A stretch of 64,000 nt of DNA from Metridium senile. Lineage: Eukaryota > Cnidaria > Anthozoa > Actiniaria > Metridiidae. Where the stretch lies: positions 4,207,729 through 4,271,728 of the forward strand of contig OX459110.1 of assembly GCA_949775045.1 (NCBI GenBank). Reading direction: 5' to 3'. The notes beneath the pieces are model-generated. The model was not told where the DNA came from. It did not search any database and saw nothing but the letters and a program-made list of their open reading frames with translations. Both the position numbers and the translations under genes were made by a program. Position 1 is the first letter of the stretch. The number at the start of each line of letters is the position of its first letter. Of this stretch, positions 11,465-21,589 are shown one piece after another.

Positions 11465-12010
11465 CAGTGCGACTACTGAAACCGGGGCCACCAAAACATG
11501 ATTATCCAATCACGATCGAGAATATGAACAATAGAATCTCTACAAATGTTTGACTTTTTTGCTTAAAATGCTAATAATTTTCATTATTATACGACTATTA
11601 CGTAATTTTACCTTATAAGGAGAAGAGAACTCGAAAAATATGAAGCCGTATTTATCGAGTTCTGTCCCGGTTAAACCGGTTTTGAACTCGACAAAATACG
11701 GGCTGCAGAGTCGTATAATAAATAACTTATTTGAGATTTTTCCCGTAATACGGGCGGACATTTTACTCGTTATTCGCATTTTTCCTCGTCCCCGGAGGGA
11801 CTCGGAAAAATACATTCACAACTCGTAAAATATCCGCCCGTATTACGGGAAAAATCACAAATAAGATATAATTATTTGTGAACGGAATAGATCAAGATTG
11901 AATAAGAAACATCTTAGCCTGTGAGAACCATCTACAAGTTTTTTGTTTGATCTCAAAAACTATTTATTTTAACATTTGTTTGGGTGGCCCCGGTTTCAGT
12001 AGTCGCACTG
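11465..12010. mobile_element. Tc1/mariner-like MITE family B, copy 2, with nested hairpins (546 bp)
   Basis: Termini are the same as at 4698-4966 (CAGTGCGACTACTGAAAC and its complement), with TA flanks. The middle holds two extra fold-back blocks absent from copy 1: one bounded by ATTATTATACGACT / AGTCGTATAATAAAT (about 11584-11722), and one bounded by CTTATTTGAGATTTTTCCCG and its complement (about 11727-11872). Confidence 0.8.
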
Positions 12011-12194
12011 TAACACTTTGATATTTAAATTTATGGGAACTATTATTCTAGTTTCTTTCGCAAATGTTAATCTAGATTTATCTGTTTCAATGATGTCATG
12101 TGTTATATTGTACATAGTTGTTAAGCGTGCCTCCTTACGTCGATCACATCAAGGTTTCCAACTGTAGTCGCTGCATCATTGAGGTAACACTTGA

Positions 12195-12572
12195 AGTATA
12201 TCTTTCCCGGGGGGTGGGGGGTACTCCCTTTGTCCAAGTGGTAGGGGTGATCGGCAGAGGTTTTGAATACGACCCCTAAAAGGTACGCACAGATAAAAGT
12301 AACTATTAAAACCTTTGTTGATTTCATCCCCTAAAAGGTACGGCTGTGCGAAGTTCTTGCCAGCAAAGCTTACTTTTAGCAATAAAGCAGAGTAAAAATG
12401 ACCCTTAAAGGTACGGATTCATGTTACGTAACTGCTTTTAAGCCAGAACCCTAAAAGGAACCTAAAAGGTACGCACAAGAAATATTCTCAACCCTAAACG
12501 GTACGCCAATCAACCATACCGCTTGGACAAAGGGAGTACCGCCCCCCCCCCCCCCCCTCCCCCTGGGATATC
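12195..12572. mobile_element. MITE with G/C-tract termini, about 375 bp
   Basis: The left arm AGATATC...GGGGGGTGGGGGGTAC...CCCTTTGTCCAAG mirrors the right arm CTTGGACAAAGGGAGTACCG...C-tract...GGATATCT. The interior repeats CCTAAAAGGTACG several times. A relative, arranged as a direct duplication, is at about 22050-22330. Confidence 0.7.
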
Positions 12573-12757
12573 TGTAGTCTTCCATCCCGAATCTCGCTGC
12601 GCGTCTTTGTACCCTCTCTAACTTGTCGATATAACATTTATATTATCCCCTTTAAAAGGGGACCCCATACAGTACATGCATCCATAATCAAATTTCGGTC
12701 GGAAGTTGCGGGATTAAAGCAAGATAAAATTGCTCATATATCGCACGACAAAATAGT

Positions 12758-13818
12758 CCCCTTCACAGTTCCCTGCACCATCTTGAAAGGTAGCCGAGCC
12801 TTTGCATCGAAGCGAGACAAACGTTGAGCTTGCAATGATAGAGACACGTGAATAATTTCCCGCAATTTGTTAAAAGGTCTCTATCATCTCAGGCTAGTTA
12901 AGGCCTGGAAAACTCCAAATTATGCATGGCTGAAATCGTTTTATTTTTGCTATATATCTTTTTTTTTAATCTCAAACCTAACCAAACTTGGTACAGTCAC
13001 ATAGCTATAATGGAAGGGAAAAATGTTGTGAAAAATTAGTCACGTGACCTTTATCTGGACTACAAAATGTACAAAAGGTTGACCTTATAATATTTTTGTT
13101 TTTGTTTTTTTTTGTTGTTGTTGACCTTATAATTAAATGGTTATTAATTAAGACGGTTGTTATCTTAATATGAAACTTCATGATATGTTTGTAATTGTTT
13201 CCATAGGTACTATAAAACTCCGCCTTAATATGTGAGCCACCTTTAGTCGTTTAGGGGATATTTAGCAAAACAGGTCACGTGACCAGTTTGTTCAATAAAA
13301 CATTGGCAAATATCTCCTAAACTTACAATGGTGGTTCAAGTATGAAGGCGGATTTATAATGTATTTATAAAGTGAAACTACACTAAAAATAATTTTGCAC
13401 AGATAATCAGCTCCGTCAGCCCATTTTGAATCGGTAGAAACTTTGGGTTTGTCGAAGTATGGATCAAGGTCACATGACCGATTTTTCATAAACTTTTCCC
13501 CTTCAAAATGTTAGAGTGAAGACATTTAACCCGTGAAACAAAATTAAATAGTCAAGGTGTAATAGTCAAATAGACACAAAAGAAAACAATGGAATTAGAG
13601 ACTGCTAAGGTGTATTAGTCGAATATCTATTTCACAAGTTGAATGACTTCACTCTAAGGTTGTAAAGTTATGTGATTATACCAAGTTTGGTAAGGTTTAA
13701 AAACAACGATATAGCAAAAATAAAACGATTTCAACCATAGATTGCAAGCTCAACGTTCTTCTCGCTTCGATGCAAAGGCCCGGCTACCTTTTAAGATGGC
13801 GCGGGGAACTGTGAATGA
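12758..13818. mobile_element. Non-autonomous inverted-repeat element, about 1.05 kb (family C)
   Basis: The terminus CCCCTTCACAGTTCCCTG, followed by GGTAGCCGAGCCTTTGCAT and the GAAGCGAG region, is mirrored at 13739-13815. The inverted similarity continues inward (GCTATAT, CCAAACTTGG, ACGATTTCA). A shorter copy lies at about 29615-29825 and an end fragment at about 39325-39350. A small GTGAAAC-type inverted repeat like that at 34085 lies near 13527-13625. The transposon at 13839 is inserted 20 bp beyond its right end. Confidence 0.75.
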
Positions 13819-13838
13819 GTTTAGGATTAGCAATTAAT

Positions 13839-13917
13839 AAGCCTTTTCACAGTTTAGTGGGCGCGCGGGGCCTGGAACCGATTCGGGATAAAATCGAACC
13901 GGAAGCGAGTTTTGCCC
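13839..13917 (+). repeat. Left 79-bp terminal inverted repeat
   Basis: Perfect reverse complement of 19098-19176. Ends GCGAGTTTTGCCC; similarity stops after CCC apart from two chance matches. Confidence 0.95.
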
Positions 13918-14187
13918 TATGTTTCTTATTGTATCAGGCGATTTTTCTTTTCAGTCTTTGTTGCTTTGCCAATAAATTTCTGTTATTTTTCGATGGAAAA
14001 CTCACTTAGAGGTAAGTGTTTTTAACTCTGAATTCTCAAAACGATAAACAACTATGAAAAACGTTCGTAATTTATCAAATATGATCGCCCTTTAAACTAG
14101 TTTAAAGTACTCGAGCTGTCAAGTAGCTTCCGATGTAAACAAAACTAAAATTGATACACGTGACCAAGTTTTCCCGCCGGACTCGAA

Positions 14188-16383
14188 ATGGAAGAGAAGG
14201 AAAACCGAGAAAGCAAAAATTTAGATGACTTTAGAAGATTCAAAGTCCCTGAACTTAAGTCATTTCTACGCGATCGCGGTCTGAAAGTAACTGGAACAAA
14301 AGCGGAGTTAGCTGCACTAGCATATGGCGCACACGAACTTGGAGTTCTTGTAAAACCTAACGCGGCAGAAGAGCGCTCTACAAAGAAGGTCCAGTATGAC
14401 GCCTTGCTAAAAGTTAAAGGTGTACAACTACCAGATCCCTTCTCACTTTCAAGTGGTTGGCTCAGCGAAAATGTAGGGATGAGGAAGTGGCCACCCATTT
14501 TTCAGCTCCACATTGCAGAATTCCTTCTCACTGCTGAACAATCGCAAACTGGTTTAAAGAAACGTTTGCTTAGTGATTACAAAGAAGGCAAAGCTTATAG
14601 CTACTTCGACTCCAAGTGGCTAAAGAATGTCTTTTATCATGAAATCAATTCATCCTCCGAGTTCTGTTTCCTAAAGTCTGAGTCCACACCCTCTCAAAAC
14701 ATCAATAATGTGCCTCATAAAATATGGGTTTGTGCAGAAAAAACTACTGGTACAGTAGTCTCAGCTTATTGCACTTGCTTTGCTGGGTATGTGCATGCAT
14801 CATTTTAAACACTTTTTGTTTATGGTTTTTTTAATGTGGTTTTCATTTTACTTTTTACATATCATAATAAAAAGTGGGGTGGGCCATAATTCTTGAGCAT
14901 GAAAAAAGGGGTGGGCCAAGAAAAATTAAGCAATACACTGGGGGTATTTTGGGGTAATTGTTGTGCATTGTATAGGGGTGGGCTACTTTTAACTGTGCAT
15001 AGACTATAGGGTGGGCCAATAAAAGTCATTCCTTAGGAATTCTGAATTTTCTGGCCCACCCCCCCCCCCCCTCTATACTTTATGACCAGTCCCTTATGTA
15101 AATGTAACATTATCACTAATTATCATTGTCACACATTATTTTATATACACTGCTTGGTCTGTATTTCTTTTGACAGACTTGGCTCAACCTGTAATCATGT
15201 TGCCGCAGTGTTATTTAAAGTTGAATATGCCTGGAGTAATGGATTAGTCATAAAAGAATCACCAACATCAGTAGAGTGCCAGTGGAATAATTATGGCAAA
15301 AAAAAGAAAATTGAACCAAAGAGAGTGTGTGAGATGAGGTTAAGAAAACCAAAGTACAAAAAGAAAGACAGAGGAACTACCATCAATCCTCCCCACAGGC
15401 AAAGTTATCAGCCAGAAATCTTGGATGTTGGAAAGAATACTCACACACTCAATAGTTTGTTGGATTCTTTGTATCCCAGTATACCAAATGCATGTGGTTT
15501 TCAATATGCTGACCTAAATACAACTGCTAACTATGTTCCTGAAGATGATATAAATGTTGAAAGTACTGTAGAGATTGAAACTTCTACTAGTGTACCAAAA
15601 AGTATCCCTAAGATTGTCTCTGAAGTGAATACAGGAAGTCAGCTACTTGAAATTATATGCAGTGTTAGTGCTGAAGAGGCCTGTGTTCTTGAAAGTGAGA
15701 CCCTTGGACAAAATGACAATGAGAATTGGAAGTCACAGCGTGTTGGCAGGATTACTGCCTCTATCTCACACAGTGTCATGACTAAGGTTAACACATTGCA
15801 ACGATGCAATGACAAGACAAATAGTAAATGCATGTCTCTTTTGGAATCCTTGTGTTCATTGAAATCTGACAACAAAGCAATACCTGCATTGCTTTATGGC
15901 ATAAAAATGGAAGATGAGGCAAGACATGCATATACAAAGCAAGCAGTAAGACTTAAGCATCAGGATATTCAAGTGAGGCCTACTGGACTTACAGTTATAC
16001 CAAGCAAGGCTTACATAGGTGCAAGCCCAGATGGATTGGTTGACTGTACTTGTTGTGGAGAAGGCCTTCTTGAAATAAAGTGTCCATTTAGCATTGCTGA
16101 CTCTGCACCTAATGAAAGCAATTTGAAGTATTTAAAAGCTAACAACAAAAGAGAAGTAAATCTCTCAAAGAGCCATCCATACTATAGCCAAGTGCAATAC
16201 CAGATGGGGGTCACTGGAAGATTATGGTGTGACTTTTTTGTATATACCAAACATGGATTCTACCTGGAGAGAATTAAGTTTGATGCAGAAAGATGGAAAG
16301 CACTTGAGAGTGCAGCACAGTATTTCTTTGAAAATCACATTATCCCATACCTCATGAACAATAAAAACAACACAAAGGTATAA
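14188..16383 (+). CDS. Transposon-encoded SAP-SWIM-YqaJ nuclease, two exons
   Basis: Exons are 14188-14786 and 15177-16383. The GT-AG intron splits codon 200 (GG|A), giving 601 residues. Residues about 12-46 form a SAP DNA-binding motif (FRRFKVPELKSFLRDRGLKV). A SWIM zinc finger CxC...CxH is assembled exactly across the splice junction: C195, C197, C205 and H207. The C-terminal third is a YqaJ-type (lambda exonuclease-like, PD-(D/E)XK) nuclease: RITAS at 391-395, an acidic residue at 447 after YGIKMEDEA, SPDG with D485, E499-x-K501 in LEIKCP, and QVQYQ with Q538 and Q540. All catalytic positions are present. Known of the family: such proteins accompany ISL2EU-type transposases; a role in processing ends during transposition is inferred. 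The + strand AATAAA at 16566-16571 could end the transcript. The intron contains a GTGGGCCA-rich repeat. Confidence 0.92.
14840..15075. repeat. GTGGGCCA-rich repeat in the nuclease-gene intron
   Basis: The word GGGGTGGGCCA or GGGTGGGC recurs about four times and ends in an inverted GGCCCACCC plus a C-tract. It is probably a small repeat insertion in the intron. Confidence 0.5.
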
Positions 16384-16631
16384 AAAAATATTGCATGCAC
16401 CTACAATATCCTAATATACTAGAAATATAATGTTATTCAAGATTCACTGTTTATAGATGCCATGATAACATAATGTGTACCCATAAAGGCCAGTCAACAC
16501 TGAGAATTTAAAACTGGTAAAAACATTTTTCAAATTATAAAAAAAGAATGGATTAAGTTTTTCATAATAAATAAAAGCAACACTTTGCATTATTATAGTA
16601 GTACTATTAGTAGTACAGTGTTAATTAGTAG

Positions 16632-16785
16632 CACTAGAGTGATTTTCATATATAACCATGATGAGAAAATAGACCATTTAGTTTGTAGTAGTTGATAAAG
16701 AACAAAAGAAAACAATGGATTTAGTGTTTACCGACTAACTATTAGTTTGTCTATCCTTTCATGGTCATATGAAAATCACTCTATT
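16632..16785. mobile_element. Small MITE inside the transposon, about 154 bp
   Basis: The arms AGAGTGATTTTCATAT and ATATGAAAATCACTCT, preceded and followed by TA-type borders, lie between the convergent transposon genes. It is either a later insertion or a resident non-coding part of the element. Confidence 0.6.
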
Positions 16786-16805
16786 AGTAGTAAATAGTGT
16801 TAATT

Positions 16806-16896
16806 AAACAATATAAAACAATAGAATAGCATAATAATTATGCTTAATAATTAATAATAATTAATAATTATGCTATTCTATTGTTTTATATTGATA
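16806..16896. repeat. Hairpin between the two transposon genes
   Basis: CAATATAAAACAATAGAATA followed by GCATAATAATTATGC is mirrored by GCTATTCTATTGTTTTATATTG. The flanking words resemble the interior of the small MITE at 55276-55420. Confidence 0.65.
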
Positions 16897-17171
16897 AATT
16901 ATTTAGCAGCATTAAGTGGTATTTATGTTGGTTATCAATTTAACTATAGAATCATTACAAACAATATGTGTCTTTATTACAGGCCCCTTGCAGATCTAGT
17001 TAAATGACAAAAATGTCATAGTAACAATAATACTAATTAAAGAATTAGGATACTAGACATTGTTTGAGAATTAGAGCTCAATATATCATAGACAGACATG
17101 GATTAAAAAGATAACATGTTAAAAGGAGTAAAATCGAGAGGGCCTATACATGTATGTATTGTAGCAATGCT

Positions 17172-17177
17172 TTTATT
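17172..17177 (-). terminator. Polyadenylation signal candidate for the transposase gene
   Basis: AATAAA on the minus strand, about 28 nt after the transposase stop codon. Confidence 0.4.
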
Positions 17178-17204
17178 GTTCTAGAACAAATTTGAAAAAT
17201 AAAA

Positions 17205-18830
17205 CTAATTAACTAAAGGTGGCAAAAAATTACAAAGGCAAGCAGCAACTGTGACAATGTCATCTGCAATAGGTAAAAGTGTAAATGGCATTACATGTCT
17301 CAGCAAAGCAAATTGCTTCATCCTCCCTATAGCACGCTCTACATGAATTCTTGCATTAGCAATCTTTTTTGTAGCTCTAACATTTTCTTGAGTCATCTGT
17401 TCGATGCCACTGCTGGGAGGAGGAATCTTGATAGTTGATCCTTTCAGAAGCAGATCCTCACGAATAGGAAAACCACGGTCTGCAAGAACCAAATCTCCCG
17501 GTTCTAATTTATCAAGAAAGCCAGACTGCCTTGTCATAAGTTGATCAGAGGCCCTGCCACCCCATAGCTTGGACAAGAAGCTGATCATTCCATTGGGAGC
17601 AATACCCACCAAGAATTTGATTGTATTGTGCTTTTTATAATCAGACCATGTGAGTGCTTGTGTTTCTAGATCCCTCGGTCTCTCAATGAAGATTTCACTG
17701 CAGTCAATGGTACAGCACAAGTTAGGGTATCCCTTCAGAGAACGTGGTAGTTTTTGCCTGATAGTATCTCTATTTGGCCAATAAATCATAGGTCTTAGTT
17801 GCTTGGCTAAAAACTTTATCCAAGTGTTAAATATCATTGACACTAGACCAGTACTAATCATAAACAGATCTGCTAATAATTCTGTAGGAAGAGCAAGTCT
17901 CAATTTCATCAATGTCAAAAGCACCTCATCTCTGACAGTAAGCTTTCTTTGTGGTCCTCTTTTACTTATTTTGATTGGCTTTCTCAAAAAAACTCTTTTG
18001 GCCTTAGTAACGATTACTTTTTGTGTTCCTCTCCAATGTCTAATCTTTAGTGATTTCTTATATAAGTACTTGCACAGTGAATCAAAACAATCTTTGTTTG
18101 GTAAACAAGTGTACACACTGACCTTTGCATCATTGACTGTAAATCTGTCAGTTGGTGGTCCCATTTTTTCTTGCTTTTTTATGTTATTGATCAAAACATA
18201 TGCCTTTTCAAGTTTGTCCTTGAGACGTGCAATTTCTAAATCCTTTGACAAACAACCAGTACAGTCACAGTCCTTTCTGCAGTTGCATTCCCCTGAGAAT
18301 GTGGGTAAGGTATAATCATGGTCATTATTTATAGTGGGTAATGGTATTGAGTCATCAGTTCCTGATTTGTCTTGTTTGTCCTGCTCTTCCAATGTTATTG
18401 ACTCTTCTGTAGAGTTACTAGACAATTTAGACTTTTTTGCAAATTTCTCCGATCTACGAGGTAAACCTCTTTTTCTTTTTGGTACAAAATGATAGTTTGA
18501 TTTTGCACTTGTAGCATCTATGAGATTTATCGATGGACTTGGGTGAGCCTCTGACGGTTTTCCATCAGCAAAGTGATAAGAGCAGACCCTTGAATCAAAG
18601 TTTGGCTGCCAGTTTTTGCCAGTTTTTGGATCTTTACGGTTAACGGCTCTTATCCATTCTGTTCTGGCTTCCGCATCGGACATAGTAGTTGGGAAAGGAA
18701 ACAGTACAAAAGGGGGCTTACAACCACATCGTTCATGCTTAGTACCGTGGTGAACGTTACACTCTTGAAGTTCCCACTTCTTTAGTTTATAGGTGCTGCT
18801 AGAGCAGTGCTGAAATGCACAAATCCTCAT
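17205..18830 (-). CDS. THAP-domain DDE transposase (DDE_Tnp_4 type), 541 aa, intact
   Basis: Single open exon. The N-terminal THAP zinc finger uses C4, C9, C83 and H86 (SRVCSYHF), with the tryptophan-containing helix EWIRAV between; THAP fingers bind DNA and here should recognise the element ends. A cysteine-rich insert (ECNCRKDCDCTGC, 181-193) and a short coiled coil (about 196-220) follow. Residues about 295-345 are a helix-turn-helix (RKLTVRDEVLLTLMKLRL). The catalytic core is CTIDCSEI (D376), VLADRGF (D451) and HVERAIGRMK (E498), the DDE triad of the IS5/Harbinger-like DDE_Tnp_4 superfamily. All triad residues are present and there is no frameshift. It is convergent with the nuclease gene in the same element, about 820 bp apart. 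It should catalyse excision and insertion of this transposon and of MITEs sharing its ends; the latter is inference. Confidence 0.93.
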   Translation of the reverse strand: MRICAFQHCSSSTYKLKKWELQECNVHHGTKHERCGCKPPFVLFPFPTTMSDAEARTEWIRAVNRKDPKTGKNWQPNFDSRVCSYHFADGKPSEAHPSPSINLIDATSAKSNYHFVPKRKRGLPRRSEKFAKKSKLSSNSTEESITLEEQDKQDKSGTDDSIPLPTINNDHDYTLPTFSGECNCRKDCDCTGCLSKDLEIARLKDKLEKAYVLINNIKKQEKMGPPTDRFTVNDAKVSVYTCLPNKDCFDSLCKYLYKKSLKIRHWRGTQKVIVTKAKRVFLRKPIKISKRGPQRKLTVRDEVLLTLMKLRLALPTELLADLFMISTGLVSMIFNTWIKFLAKQLRPMIYWPNRDTIRQKLPRSLKGYPNLCCTIDCSEIFIERPRDLETQALTWSDYKKHNTIKFLVGIAPNGMISFLSKLWGGRASDQLMTRQSGFLDKLEPGDLVLADRGFPIREDLLLKGSTIKIPPPSSGIEQMTQENVRATKKIANARIHVERAIGRMKQFALLRHVMPFTLLPIADDIVTVAACLCNFLPPLVN

Positions 18831-19097
18831 CTACAACAGGAGTAAATGAAGCGATTTAGCAAACAAAACTTGTTTAACAACGAAATGAATGTGCCACATA
18901 GAGTGATGTCTCTTATATGTAAGTTGCCCTTACAAACCAAAGCATTTTTAGCACAAAACAATTTTTTTCGATAAATAAAGTACACAGATAATGTCAGAAG
19001 GCCGTATTACTTACCTTAGGTTATGATTTTATAAACAATCTGCCATAATCAGCCATAAAATGAGCATGAAAAACAACAACCATGACAAGGACGAATG

Positions 19098-19176
19098 GGG
19101 CAAAACTCGCTTCCGGTTCGATTTTATCCCGAATCGGTTCCAGGCCCCGCGCGCCCACTAAACTGTGAAAAGGCTT
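19098..19176 (-). repeat. Right 79-bp terminal inverted repeat
   Basis: Perfect partner of 13839-13917, followed by AT (19177-19178). Confidence 0.95.
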
Positions 19177-19240
19177 ATTGCGAACAGGGAAAACTAAGTA
19201 AAATAAGCTTCTCAAAAGATGAAATTATTTTTGCTTTCAA

Positions 19241-19246
19241 TTTATT
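19241..19246 (-). terminator. Polyadenylation signal candidate for the antimicrobial-precursor gene
   Basis: AATAAA on the minus strand about 290 nt past the stop at 19535, before the transposon end. Confidence 0.4.
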
Positions 19247-19534
19247 CAAGTAACGTCAACTAGCTCGCTAGAAGAATAACTTCACTTAATATTGCTATTA
19301 TCAAAATCAGCTAGAAACCTTCACATGCATACAAGACTCTTCGACGTTCGTAACGTCAGTAAGTAACAATCTAATTGCGGTGCATTTTACTTTAATTGTT
19401 TCATGTTTTATCTTGATGTCTGGATAACGAATTAACTTAAGCTACCAGTGACCCGAGTTTATCTTTTTTCCTTTGCACAGATGGCTTGCTTGTTAACCAC
19501 GGTAGTGGCTACGGCACCGGTAATGGGGACGTTG

Positions 19535-19865
19535 TTAATTGAGACCGCGACGACGACGACGACGACGTGCACGTACACGTACACGTACACGGAAACGGCG
19601 ACGGCGACGGCGTCTTCGACCGAACAGTCCTCTTTTGAACAAGTTTGGCTCTATTATAGAACAAAGAAGTTTATACTTATAAAGAAGAATATGTTCATGG
19701 ATCAGTAATTTCAAAAGAAAAGCGGTTATAAATGAATGTGAAGGTGATGATGATGATGATGGCGATGGTGACTATGAAAATGATGATGATGATGATGATA
19801 AAGATGATGCTGATGCTGATGCTGATGCTAGTGCTGCTGCTGCTGCTGATGATGATAATGATGGC

Positions 19866-19939
<74 letters not shown>

Positions 19940-21040
19940 GGATGATGATGAGGATGAGGATGAGGATGAGGACGATGAGGATGATGATGATGATAATAAT
20001 GATAGTACGTACCTTCATCTTTCTTGGTGTCTTGTTCAGCCATCTTGAAATTCCCATCGTTCGCTTGCACCTCATTCGCTTCCCCATCGTCAGCCTCCTC
20101 GTCGTCCGGTTCTCCAACCTCTGCGTTATCTTCAGCATCGTCTAAACAGAAAATGCAGCGACTTAATTTCTACAACCAAGTTCTTATTATAAATACCTAT
20201 TGGTATTATTAAATGATTTATAATAATTATTGAAACAATTCGGTCGAAAAGGGAATCATTTATTACAATATGTAACATTTCAAATTGTAGGTCTGCAACT
20301 CAATTATGGATAAGGCTCATAAAATCGTCTAAGATCGACCACGATCGGCTAAGATCACCAAAGATCGCCCAAGATCAGCAACCCAAATATGGCTACGTTC
20401 CATAAAGTCGCCCAAGATCGCCTAAGATCACCCAAAATAACTTACGGCCTACCTTTAGGCTCGTCTTTTGTGAACTCTGCCTTGTTGGTCAGCATGTTTG
20501 GTTCTGCAGGATCGTCATCTGTGAATCAAAGTTAAAACTGTTCATGCCATGCGAAACGATTTGATGTGATGCGTTGTGATGTGATGCATTACATTTCTAT
20601 GCGATTCAAAAACACCTTATATTAATCAAGTGCTTGAATCATGCAAATCGCAACATGATCGAATAGATCCAAATCGGCCAACGCGTTGCTATGTACGTTT
20701 CCACCCTATTCAAAACCACTGGGAATAAAAACTTTTGTTCCAAACATTTTCCACGTGATATCGAAATTCATAAGACAAAGAATCTTATTCCATAAAGATT
20801 TAAAAATCAACGCAAAATATATCGCTTAAAAACTTATTTCGAAGCAAAAAATGCTCCAATCACCGCACCCAAAATCGACTACCATAACTTGTCATCTTTT
20901 TCCTTAAAAAGTTAATATGAAACAAATGCAATTGGTGCAAAGATTTGGCTTGAATTATATAAAATACCTTGTTGCTCGGCTGCAATTGTTTGCACAAAAG
21001 CGACCACGGCCAACAAGAGAATCAGCGTTTGCCACTTCAT
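19535..21040 (-). CDS. Secreted acidic-pro / Arg-rich antimicrobial-type prepropeptide (arminin-like architecture), four exons
   Basis: Minus-strand coding exons 20968-21040, 20453-20518, 20013-20141 and 19535-19650 are joined by three GT-AG introns, all phase 1. They give one 127-residue frame ending in TAA. Residues 1-21 are a signal peptide (MKWQTLILLLAVVAFVQTIA). Residues 25-94 are a strongly acidic pro-region (about 27 Asp/Glu against 6 Lys, no Cys). K95-R96 is a furin/prohormone-type cleavage site. The remaining 31 residues contain 19 Arg: two poly-Arg runs separated by Phe and an alternating Arg-Val stretch, with no acidic residue or Cys. Opposite charges of pro-region (about -20) and C-terminus (about +19) nearly cancel. 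This layout is known from arminins of Hydra and other cationic antimicrobial precursors; no sequence-level homology is claimed. A TATA box lies 76 bp upstream. Antimicrobial function is inference; a nucleic-acid-binding secreted peptide is an alternative. Confidence 0.8.
19739..20005 (+). repeat. GAT-rich tract in the last intron of the prepropeptide gene
   Basis: GATGATGAT and GATGCT/GCTGCT tract between exons 3 and 4. On the transcribed (minus) strand it reads as ATC repeats. The long open frames in this segment are repeat shadows. Confidence 0.9.
20300..20440. repeat. Short AAGATCGCCC-type repeat in intron 2
   Basis: AAGATCGCCCAAGATC and variants (AAGATCRCC, AAGATCACC) recur about ten times, often about 10 bp apart, in the intron between exons 2 and 3. 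Confidence 0.6.
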
Positions 21041-21115
21041 GTTCGCTGTAGGACAAGACCTCTGGTTACTTCTAAGCTTGTGAAAGCTATAGATGATCTT
21101 TCTAGCTTACGCTCG

Positions 21116-21123
21116 TATTTATA
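21116..21123 (-). promoter_or_regulatory. TATA box of the prepropeptide gene
   Basis: TATAAATA on the minus strand, 76 nt upstream of the ATG at 21040. With a start site about 30 nt downstream, the 5'UTR would be roughly 45-50 nt without an intron. It is the clearest core-promoter motif in the window. Confidence 0.6.
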
Positions 21124-21589
21124 AACCTTGGAAATAATTCTATTTTTATTGCTTTTTATTTTTATTTTCGCCGAGCTCCAAAAATGGTTACAAATAACAA
21201 CATTATATAGAGTTGCATTCAACCGAAAAAAAATCTTGACATTGACAATTAACGCCCTGGCATGGTTCCATAATTCAGAGTTCAAAATAGATACAGTATC
21301 ATTAAAGATTTTAAAAGTTTGTTTTTGAAAAGATATTCAGTCTCACATAGCCTTGTCATTCTTATAGCCCCGAGGATGGATGATTTGTCCGAAAGCTCTG
21401 CTTATTTCAATCTTAGCTTTTATACGTAGTTGATATATTAGTCTAATTAATTTCTAATTAAAATCTAATTATTTCAATATTCTAGATTCATATTATATTT
21501 TTCGACCGGTACAGTAAAAACCCGCAAGTAAGAACCTGAAAATCAAGCTCAAGAGCCTGTTAGCCTAAAATTTGTTATATAAACGATCG

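Larger units (their letters stand above)
13839..19176. mobile_element. Two-gene DNA transposon (ISL2EU-like), apparently intact
   Basis: The element is 5,338 bp. Its terminal inverted repeats, 13839-13917 and 19098-19176, are identical over 79 bp, starting AAGCCTTTTCACAGTTTAGT. AT stands on both sides (13837-13838 and 19177-19178), consistent with a 2-bp AT target-site duplication. Inside are two convergent genes: a SAP/SWIM/YqaJ nuclease on + and a THAP/DDE transposase on -. This pairing of a THAP-type transposase with a YqaJ nuclease is the architecture known for ISL2EU transposons. Perfect ends and two open genes argue for recent activity. Assignment to that superfamily is from domain content, not from a database search. 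Confidence 0.88.

Noticed and set aside
12121..12382. Two minus-strand frames, one with a possible signal-like N-terminus (MKSTKVLIVTFICAYLLGVV)
   Set aside because: They lie across a MITE with repeated CCTAAAAGGTACG words and its G-tract end; there is no further exon or domain support, though a small secreted peptide cannot be fully excluded.
17803..18315. 170-aa + strand frame
   Set aside because: Shadow of the transposase gene on the opposite strand.
19448..19708. + strand frame starting MTRVYLFSFAQMACLL with Thr-rich repeats
   Set aside because: It overlaps the last exon of the prepropeptide gene in antisense; splice-phase evidence favours the minus strand.
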